A stretch of DNA of 33,706 nt from an uncultured Verrucomicrobiales bacterium (GTDB lineage Bacteria > Verrucomicrobiota > Verrucomicrobiia > Verrucomicrobiales > Akkermansiaceae): NCBI GenBank assembly GCA_937916505.1, contig CALFSW010000428.1, positions 1 through 33,706 on the forward strand. Reading direction: 5' to 3'. Made by a program: the position numbers and the translations under genes. Each line of letters opens with the position of its first letter. Positions within the stretch are counted from its first letter, which is position 1. The notes under the pieces are model-generated. The model had not been told where the DNA came from, ran no database searches, and saw only the letters and a program-made list of their open reading frames with translations. Of this stretch, positions 16,924 to 24,300 are shown piece after piece.

Positions 16924-17970
16924 TTACCCCGCGGGCTCGACGCGGAAGAATATCCTGGTGGCGTCGGGAACGGGGTTGGCAAATTCGAAAACGGTGGTGT
17001 CCCCCTGCGAGGAAATACTGTCCTCAATGTCGGCTCCCCAATCCGTCAAATCCTGTGAATAGAACAAGCCGTAAGTCCGGCCCGGCTCCGATGTCCAGGT
17101 GATGCGCACGGTGTCGCTCCCGCTATCGTAGGCGATATCGGTGATGTTGACGAGAGGGGCTGCGACCCCAGCCGCGTAGTGGACCCGGATGGCATCCGCA
17201 TCCAGGACCGTTCCGTAGATTGCAAATTCATCGATCAAGCCGTCGAAGGGACGATACCCCCCATCGACAACCGCGCGTGCCGCACCAACGGAGATGAAAG
17301 GGGTCCCGATGGTGCCGTTCTCGCCGTTCTCTCCGCCATTAAAGGTGAGGCCGTTGTTGAGAATCTCATTCTTTGCCACCTCCACCCCATCGACATAGAG
17401 GATGAGTTCGCTGTTCGTGGTACTGGCGGTGACGACGACGTGGTGCCACACACTGTCGGTCATGGGACTCTCGACAAAGTCACGAGTGGCACCGGGAGAA
17501 CCTTGTTGAATGAGGCCAATACTGCTATCGGGAACCCCCATTGTTCCGCCCTCGGCTCCGATGCCGAAGAGGACATCGTCATTCCAGCCTCCCTGGTCGT
17601 TTCCAAAAATATTGGACGCGGAGGTTTTCGCCGGATCCCAATTCACCCACGCTTCGATGCTCCATTCGGTCAACGAGGACGGCAGCGCCGCCGCCAGGAC
17701 ATGACCGCCATCAAAATCATAGGAAGTTCCGCCCCCCGCGAAACTCGCTTGGTTGATTGTCACCGCTCCGCCAGCAGTTCCGATGGTGCCGTCATTCGTC
17801 GCGCCCGTGGAACCGGAGTTGGTCGCGGTTGTCCCGTTGGTTTCATCGAATTCGTAGTAAACGATGGGGCTGTCCGCCAAAACGGCGGCTCGATAGGCGG
17901 GCGCGGCGGCGTGTGACACCGCAGTGAGACAAAGTCCGCCGGCAAGGCTGAGAATGACGTTGTATTTCAT
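16924..17970 (-). CDS. Secreted LamG protein (short paralogue)
   Basis: This 348-residue secreted protein has a signal peptide (MKYNVILSLAGGLCLTAVSHAAA) and one LamG domain (about residues 27-265) nearly identical to that of the following gene. It ends with a domain of the pattern ITDIAYDSGSDTVRITW...YGLFYSQDLTDW...FFRVEPAG. This architecture equals the downstream protein with its proline linker and propeller removed, so one was probably derived from the other by duplication and insertion or loss. Forty-two bases separate it from each neighbour, as expected for an operon. The ligand is unknown; LamG domains usually bind glycans or proteins. Confidence 0.85.
   Translation of the reverse strand: MKYNVILSLAGGLCLTAVSHAAAPAYRAAVLADSPIVYYEFDETNGTTATNSGSTGATNDGTIGTAGGAVTINQASFAGGGTSYDFDGGHVLAAALPSSLTEWSIEAWVNWDPAKTSASNIFGNDQGGWNDDVLFGIGAEGGTMGVPDSSIGLIQQGSPGATRDFVESPMTDSVWHHVVVTASTTNSELILYVDGVEVAKNEILNNGLTFNGGENGENGTIGTPFISVGAARAVVDGGYRPFDGLIDEFAIYGTVLDADAIRVHYAAGVAAPLVNITDIAYDSGSDTVRITWTSEPGRTYGLFYSQDLTDWGADIEDSISSQGDTTVFEFANPVPDATRIFFRVEPAG
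17197..17896. repeat. LamG-encoding direct repeat, copy 2
   Basis: Partner of the repeat at 16081-16780 (offset 1,116, ungapped, about 93% identical by hand count). Homology stops near the signal-peptide junction at one end and at the end of the LamG domain at the other. Confidence 0.9.
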
Positions 17971-18012
17971 GATTAGAATACAGGTGAATCAGGAATGTCC
18001 TTTGAACCGGAT

Positions 18013-18942
18013 TTACCGGCGATTACGGCGCAACAACACCAGTCCACCCAATGACAGGAACAATGCGCTTCCCGGCTCCGGAATCGAACTGGTTGCGTGG
18101 GCACTGATTTGAGTTGGCGTGAGCACCGAATCATAGATCGCAACCTCATCGAGAAGCCCGTCGTAAGGGCGGTAGCCTGCGTCACTGCTATTTGGGCGCG
18201 CCGCACCGACCGTCAGGTTGGGAGCGGCCCCGAAGCCACCCGAGCCATTGAAGGTGATCCCATTGGTGAGCGAGGAGTTCGAGTCTGCCAACGCCCCATC
18301 GATGTATAGCGAGAGGGTGCCTGCTGTGGTGCTGCCGGTCACCACGACATGGTGCCACTCATTGGCGGCAAGGGCAGATCCCACAGCATCGCGGACCGAT
18401 CCCGGGTTGCCCTGGTGGATCAGGCCAACACTGCCGGCGGGAACGCCCTGGGTCCCTGCTTCGGCACCGATGCCGAAGAGGACATCGTTGTTCCAGCCAC
18501 CCTGGTCGTTGGAGAGAATGTTGGCCGCGCTTGTTTTCGCCGAGTCATAGTTCACCCACGCCTCCACGGTCCACTCGGTCAACGAACCCGTCAAAGCAGA
18601 CGCCGACCCGACAAAGCCACCGCCAAAGTCGTAGGCGGTCCCGCCCCCGACGAAGCTTGTCTGCCCGACTGTCACCGTTCCACCCGCCGTGTTGAATGTC
18701 CCGTCATAGGTCGCGCCTGTCGTGGCGGAGTTGGCTGCGGTGGTTCCGCTGGTCTCATCAAATTCGTAATAGACGATGGGATTGTCGCCGAGGACCAGAT
18801 TGCGGTAGGCGGTCGTGGCGGCAGAAGCCGGATTCATGGAGAGGCACACAATCCCGGCTGCGATTGCGGCGGCGGAGCGTGGACCGGTCAACTTGAGATC
18901 CTTCAATGGTTTTTTTAGCGTGGATTGCGTGCTGAATTTCAT
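18013..18942 (-). CDS. LamG protein with PEP-CTERM sorting tail
   Basis: This 309-residue exported protein begins with a signal region (about residues 18-42, ending NPASAA). A LamG domain (about 45-280) follows, related to but more diverged than the next two genes (VYYEFDETSGTTAANS, EWTVEAWVNYDSAKT, WHHVVVTGSTTAGTLSLYIDG). The C-terminus is a PEP-CTERM signal: IPEPGSALFLSLGGLVLLRR, i.e. PEP motif, hydrophobic helix and basic end. Such tails are recognised by an exosortase, which is not in this window. It is the first gene of the LamG operon, and a TGTAACGTT promoter-like motif lies 83-91 bases upstream of its start. Confidence 0.9.
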   Translation of the reverse strand: MKFSTQSTLKKPLKDLKLTGPRSAAAIAAGIVCLSMNPASAATTAYRNLVLGDNPIVYYEFDETSGTTAANSATTGATYDGTFNTAGGTVTVGQTSFVGGGTAYDFGGGFVGSASALTGSLTEWTVEAWVNYDSAKTSAANILSNDQGGWNNDVLFGIGAEAGTQGVPAGSVGLIHQGNPGSVRDAVGSALAANEWHHVVVTGSTTAGTLSLYIDGALADSNSSLTNGITFNGSGGFGAAPNLTVGAARPNSSDAGYRPYDGLLDEVAIYDSVLTPTQISAHATSSIPEPGSALFLSLGGLVLLRRNRR

Positions 18943-19003
18943 TTCTCTGATATTTTCTATTAAGGTTAAAAGGCCGAAGCGGTAAGAGTTGGCGTTTTCC
19001 TTG

Positions 19004-19033
19004 GGATATCAAGCAAAGGGTCGAAACGTTACA
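19004..19033 (-). promoter_or_regulatory. Candidate ECF-type promoter of the LamG operon
   Basis: On the minus strand TGTAACGTT (19033-19025) is followed 12 bases later by TTGATATCCC. The same 9-mer, with TTGGTAACC 11 bases later, precedes the ECF sigma gene. An AAC core in the -35 element is typical of ECF promoters. The pairing is inferred from only two sites. Confidence 0.5.
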
Positions 19034-19088
19034 ACCTTAAACCAAGAAATTTCGTCACGAGCTTCACCACCAAGAGGGCAATAGCCAG

Positions 19089-20606
19089 CTAACGGGAGAG
19101 CGCGTGGATCTCGTCCGATCCCAGCGGCCGATCATAGAGGCGCACATCATCGATCAAGCCACCGAAAAACCGGTCATCGCGGTCGCTGAGATCAGTCGTT
19201 TTGCCGATCTTTCCAAAACTCCAATCCAAGGCACCGTCGCCCACGATCGTAATGTCGGTCGGCGAACCCTGCGCGGCCCCGTCGACATAAGTGATCGCCT
19301 CGTTGTTCACACGGTCATAGGTGATGGCGACGTGCGTCCATACTCCGTCTACCACCGCGGTGTCTCCAACCACCATAACCTGATCCGAGTCCTCAGCTTC
19401 GCCCTCGGTTTCACCCTCAATAAAACCGGTCACAAATCCGGATGCATCGCTGATCCCGAGCGACACCACCGGAATATCACCGCTGGCACCAAGCCCAACG
19501 ATATAGCCGAACCAGTGCCCGGCCGAGTCGTCTGAATTCCGCTTGATCCAAGCGGTGAGGGTTGCTCCTCGATGCGCGAGGAGAGTCGGGATTTCCCTGA
19601 TCAAATCGATATCGACCGCATCTCCCTTTGACCTCAAACCGGAAAGCGAAATGACATTCCCCCGCTCTTGATCGGTGACAATTTCCGCACTCCCCTGGAG
19701 GCGTCCCGAGTGACCGTTCCCCGATGAGTCGGGGGTAAGGCCAACCGAATGGGTCTCGAATTCCCAATGACCTACCAGACCATCGCACTCTGAAAGAGCG
19801 ACCGTGAACCCATCGACATTAAAGGTAATCTCGTGCAGTTCGCCCAAAGCGTCCACCCGCCGTGCCTCGCCTTCCTGCAGGGTCTGCGCTTCGCCGACCT
19901 CGACGTGGGAGGTCACCTCGACCGCGCCCCGGGTGACATGAACCTCGTGGCCCTCCCCCGCTATAGCGTAGATGCCGAAGGCTGTCCCGAGGTCGATGAC
20001 CGTGAGCTGCGGGGTTTCAACCGAAAATCCGATCGCCTTCGCCGGAACCTCAAACCAGGCGACGCCCTCATCGAGCGCGACCCGATCTCCCGCCAATACC
20101 CTTAGGTCGCAGGGTGCCTCGACCACCACCCGCACTCCGGATTTAAACACCCCTTCCAACGTGCCTCTCTGCAAGCGCAGCCTTGAACCGACAGCCAGCT
20201 CCTGGCCCACGGGGGCCTCTTCGCCATCCGCGACCTCGTGCGTTATGGTGAAGAGCGAGCCCGGGGAGGTGCGAAAGCTAGCGATCGGAGCATCCGGAAC
20301 CTTCAACAGCGACAAGACAATCACCGAGACGAGCACGATCGCGGCGGTTGCACCGAGGGCGACTTTTACGATGCGCTGGCGCTGGCGGGCCATGATCCGC
20401 TCGATCGGAACAATCTTCGTGTGTGCAATGGTCGCGCGTGATTCGTGCCGAACCTCCAGGGTGGAGTGCAGACGCACGAGTTCTTGATAGCTCCCTCGCG
20501 ACCCGGCATTCGCCAGCAGTTCCACCTCGAGTGCAGCGACCTCCCCGGCGGGAAGCTCGCCGTCGAGCATCTGCAAAATCTTCGACTCCAGATCTGACGG
20601 GTTCAT
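19089..20606 (-). CDS. FecR-domain membrane protein with C-terminal LamG domain
   Basis: This is probably the membrane regulator partnered with the adjacent sigma factor. The 505-residue product has a cytoplasmic part (about residues 1-72, with ESKILQMLDGELPAGEVAALE, an anti-sigma-like N-terminus). A single membrane helix (about 76-98, VALGATAAIVLVSVIVLSLL) leads to an external FecR domain (about 150-235; VVVEAPCDLRVLAGDRVALDEG and LTVIDLGTAFGIYA). A LamG domain (about 275-505; LVGHWEFETHSVG, WTHVAITYDRVNNEAITYVDG, FFGGLIDDVRLYDRPLG) follows. It overlaps the sigma gene by ATGA. The LamG domain could sense a ligand outside the cytoplasmic membrane. This FecR-LamG fusion with an ECF sigma factor recurs in PVC bacteria. 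Confidence 0.9.
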   Translation of the reverse strand: MNPSDLESKILQMLDGELPAGEVAALEVELLANAGSRGSYQELVRLHSTLEVRHESRATIAHTKIVPIERIMARQRQRIVKVALGATAAIVLVSVIVLSLLKVPDAPIASFRTSPGSLFTITHEVADGEEAPVGQELAVGSRLRLQRGTLEGVFKSGVRVVVEAPCDLRVLAGDRVALDEGVAWFEVPAKAIGFSVETPQLTVIDLGTAFGIYAIAGEGHEVHVTRGAVEVTSHVEVGEAQTLQEGEARRVDALGELHEITFNVDGFTVALSECDGLVGHWEFETHSVGLTPDSSGNGHSGRLQGSAEIVTDQERGNVISLSGLRSKGDAVDIDLIREIPTLLAHRGATLTAWIKRNSDDSAGHWFGYIVGLGASGDIPVVSLGISDASGFVTGFIEGETEGEAEDSDQVMVVGDTAVVDGVWTHVAITYDRVNNEAITYVDGAAQGSPTDITIVGDGALDWSFGKIGKTTDLSDRDDRFFGGLIDDVRLYDRPLGSDEIHALSR

Positions 20607-21142
20607 GCGGGTCGACTGGAAAGGGTAAGTTTAATGCAATGTTTGAGACCCGTGCGGATGCGGTGCAGCGCGACGCGCAGGCTACCGGGTGAGCTGCCGA
20701 TCTGTTCCGCCTGTTGCTCGAGCGATCTGCCTGGCGTGTAGCGCGCCTCGACCAGTTGGCGTTTCTCTTCCGTCAGCTTGGCGAGGCAAGCATCGAGTGC
20801 CGTCATGACTTCCTCATCTGATTCCTCCAAAGGATCCATCCCAGCTAACACCTCGACCATTTCCGCAGAAAACACAAGCCGGTGATCGCGGATGGTGCGA
20901 TCGCGCTGATGCATGACCTCGTAGCGCGCAATCTTGAATGCCCAGGCGAGGAAATTCGTGCCAATCTCAAACTTGTGACGTTTTTGCCAGAGCACGGCAT
21001 TCGTCTCCTGCAGCACGTCGGCGACGTCCGGACTGCCTTGCATCAGCGAGATGATAAAGGCACGCAGGTTGCCCTGATTCTTGGTCATCAGCTTGACATA
21101 GACCTGCAGCTCGGCCGGGTCTTCTTTCTTTCTAAATGGCAT
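20603..21142 (-). CDS. ECF sigma factor (Rhodopirellula/Verrucomicrobium type)
   Basis: This is an extracytoplasmic-function sigma-70 factor of 179 residues that directs RNA polymerase to a small regulon. Region 2 (about residues 25-85) has NLRAFIISLMQGSPDVADVL and TNFLAWAFKIARYEVMHQRD. Region 4 (about 125-172) has LTEEKRQLVEARYTPGRSLE and GSSPGSLRVALHRIRTGLKHCI. The opening, with 'QGSPDVADVLQETN-VLW-K', matches the sigma subgroup common in Rhodopirellula and Verrucomicrobium. It is translationally coupled to the FecR-LamG gene through ATGA. A TGTAACGTT motif 45-53 bases upstream suggests autoregulation. Confidence 0.94.
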   Translation of the reverse strand: MPFRKKEDPAELQVYVKLMTKNQGNLRAFIISLMQGSPDVADVLQETNAVLWQKRHKFEIGTNFLAWAFKIARYEVMHQRDRTIRDHRLVFSAEMVEVLAGMDPLEESDEEVMTALDACLAKLTEEKRQLVEARYTPGRSLEQQAEQIGSSPGSLRVALHRIRTGLKHCIKLTLSSRPA

Positions 21143-21166
21143 CGTCGGGGTCCCACAAAGGCGCTG

Positions 21167-21195
21167 GTTACCAATCGAAACTTCCCAACGTTACA
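21167..21195 (-). promoter_or_regulatory. Candidate ECF-type promoter of the sigma-FecR operon
   Basis: On the minus strand TGTAACGTT (21195-21187) is followed after 11 bases by TTGGTAACC (21175-21167). The 9-mer is identical to the one upstream of the LamG operon. The ATG is at 21142, leaving a short leader. Confidence 0.5.
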
Positions 21196-21298
21196 GAATT
21201 CATGATGTTTTCAGAAGAAATTTCCCGTGAATGGCCAGGATCGGATGTTCGGTTTGAGAGTCAGCGGCGGAAAGGTTTCCCGCGAACGTCATGAATAA

Positions 21299-21326
21299 GA
21301 TCACCGCTGCGCAGATGCGGGTGATC
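21299..21326 (-). terminator. Hairpin downstream of the giant CotH protein gene
   Basis: On the minus strand GATCACC...GGTGATC forms a perfect 7-base stem with a 14-base GC-rich loop that can pair further. It lies 67 bases after the stop at 21394. The following TTATTC is a poor T tract, so it may be a weak terminator or only a structured spacer. Confidence 0.4.
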
Positions 21327-21393
21327 AAACCCACCGGAAAAACGACTGGAATCTTGGGATATTCCGGCATGTTTTGCTGAAGGAAAGCCTCCT

Positions 21394-24300
21394 CTATTGC
21401 CGGACGGAAACCAAGAGACGGACGAAATACCTTTCAGTCGCGGGAGGGAGGTCGATCTGCCATGTTTCAGTGATCCTGCCGGATGGTCCGGGGAGGGACT
21501 CGACAAGGGTCGCGGAGGTGGCGCTTTCGTTGGACCAGGTCACGAGGTCCGGGGAGGTTTGGATGGTGTAGACCACGTCATCTGCGGTCAAAGCTTTGAC
21601 GAGGGTGTATCGCATCGTGTCACTGCCGGGAATGGGGAGGAGGAAGAAGTTTCCGGAGGCATCATTCAGGTCGGAATCGGAGGTCCCCAGGGCATGTTCA
21701 AGAAAAGCGGACAGACCATCACCGTCCAGGTCTTCATCGGGATCTCCGGTGAATGTGATCGATTCGCTGGAACCCGGGTTGCCGCCGGAATGGGGACTTG
21801 ATCGCCAGCTCATCGCCAGTCCATGGTCGGGGTTCGATTCCGGTGCGATCAGGACCAAACTTGCTCCGCCGCCATCGGGAGCTGTCGGCCAGGGGAAATT
21901 ATTATCATAGGTGAAGCGCCGGATATCCGCTCCCAAGGAGTTGGAGATCGCAAGTTCCTCACCGCCGTTGGAGAGTTTGTTGGTGTTGCCAGGACCGTAG
22001 TATTCGCCGTCCAGCAGGAACGCCGCGGCCCCGGGATGTCGACTTAGGAAGGCGGCGCGGTCGCGCGCGATCACCACCCGCTCGCCCGGGGCGATCGTGA
22101 GGTCCGGGAGATCGAAGACAATCCCTTCGGTGAAACGGACTCCGGAGAGATCGACATGCAATGATCCAATGTTGGTCAATTCGATGAACTCGAAGAGCTC
22201 GGCGTCGCTAAAGCCTGCACTGACTTCAGCCGGAGTCGGGTCGGCCGGATGGTACATGAGCTCCGAGACGGCAAGATTGGTGCTGGCCGCCGGTTCGGTG
22301 GTTCCGTTGTTGATGATGGTGATCGTATCGCCACCGATGACCACTCCGGAGTAATCGAAAGCCTGAAGCGTGTAGGTTTGCGAACCTGGCGCGGCGGGCA
22401 GCACCACCTGCCAGGAGTTGCCATCGGTCCAGGTGACTTCGAGCGGCTCGGGAGCCCCGACGATACGGATCTCGTTCACATTCACCCAACCATCGCCGGA
22501 AACGGTGGCCGTGCTCTCACTCACGCCGAGAGGCGACGGGGTGGTGATGGCGAAAGCAAGTTCCGGAATCTGACCGTTGATCTGGGACAAAACATTGGCC
22601 GCTCGCGCCCCGATGTTGTAGGTCCCGCTGTTCGGAGTGATCCAGTTCTGGGTGGGCGAGAGTTGTGCCAGGTGGGACTGCCACATCCCCATATAGCTGT
22701 CGTTCCAGGTCGTCGAGATGATGTCATGCAGGTGGCCGAAGTAGATGCGCTTGCGCTGAGCATTCCCCGGGTTCGAAGAAGTGTTGGCCAGCTTTCGACA
22801 CTCGCTGTTGGCGAAGATCGAGCGGGTATTGCTGAAGGCGAAATCCATGTCGTGAGGCAAGTAGATCACGCGCCCGTCGGGATGGGCGTAGTACATTCCG
22901 TTGTGTCCGGTGCCGGCCGCGGTGTTGTCGCCCGCTCCGGAGAGGACCCCGTAGGCCATTCCGCGCAACCAGTTATCGACATCGACCACCTCGTCGAGGG
23001 TCTCATTGAAGGCGGTTCCTGATTTGCTCATCTGCTTGCAGTAGGAAATGATCGGACCGTAGTCATCGGCATCGCGGTTGTTTTTCTTGAGCAGATAGAA
23101 ACGGTAGCGCTCCTTATCGTCACCATTATTGGCGATCGAGAGCCCGGAGATTCCATCGCCCTGCGGGACCTTGTTTCCCGAGCCGTCGGTGTTTTGCGGA
23201 TAATAGACGAAGTCGTATTCGTAGAGGTTCCCGTCCGAGCCATTTTCAAACTGGGAGTTCAAAAACACATCGTCGTAGCGTGCCATCTGTAGCACTGCCG
23301 GACGGGTGTGGGTCGCTCCGGTCGGAGTGATGATCTGAACCAGATCATAATAGCGGCTGATGACTCCGCCGGAGTTGGCCATCATGAGGTCGAACAGGAG
23401 TTCATACTGGCCGGAACCGACACCTTCCGAGCGATCGATCGCCATCGACTGGTGAACTCCGCGGTAGGGACGATCGGCGCCGAAGCGCATGTTCAATCCA
23501 ACGCGGGGCTGGTAGGCGCGGGCGCGTTGACTGCCTTTGAGTCGGACTTTCGCGTCGTAGTAAATCTCTTCCTCGCGGTCGATGATTGTCGCGCGGTGGC
23601 GATCGTTGCTCATGACCTCGGTGTTCGTATACATGAGGTCGCGATCCACATTGGTGAGGATGACCCGGAAATTGTGCAAGCCATTGGTCGCGGCGAGGCC
23701 GTCCTCGATTTTAATCAAGGCCCGCGAGTCGGGACCGTCGGCAGGGAATGTCGAAGTGGCTCCAAGGGAGTCGCTGGCGGCGAGGTAAAACTGCACCACG
23801 GCGGCTGCCGCTTGTCCGGGGATGATCCCCTGATAGCTCTCCCCCGCTCCGGAGGTCATCGGGGTGCTTTGGAACGTGGCGCCGTTGACGGAGTATCTCA
23901 AGGTCATGGCGGTCACGCCATCGGGGTCATCGGCGCGGGCAGTCACGGTGATCGCCTCTCCGGCATCCGGAACTGCCGGGGAGTGGAGCAGGTCGTTCAC
24001 CGTCGGTCCGATATTTGCTTCCGCTTTTGAGTTGATCGCCGAGGGAGAGCCGACGTGTTCGGGTCGATCGATCAGATTGGCCCGGGCCAAGCGCGAGAAG
24101 TAGAGTCGGGTGTGGAACAAACGCGTCCCGGTGACCCAGCGAGCGCGGAAGGAGATCTCATACTCGCGTCCGTTGACGATCGAACGCCCGCCCGCCAGCG
24201 TGGTCTCAAGTTGGTTGTGCATGTGCTCGGTGACGCTGCTTGCGACGAGGCGCAGGACCTTGTTTCCGGCGTCATTCGGATCGGTGATGACCTCGCTGTG

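Noticed and set aside
16081-17896. Insertion sequence or transposon as the cause of the direct repeat
   Set aside because: No transposase, terminal inverted repeats or target-site duplications were found; the repeat is bounded by protein domain limits.
17179-17916. A 245-codon plus-strand open frame opposite a LamG gene, with a shorter similar one at 16063-16563
   Set aside because: Both are antisense shadows; their mutual similarity simply follows from the LamG duplication on the other strand.
23308-24030. A 240-codon plus-strand open frame inside the giant CotH gene
   Set aside because: The minus-strand frame carries clear lamin-tail and CotH motifs throughout; the plus frame shows none.
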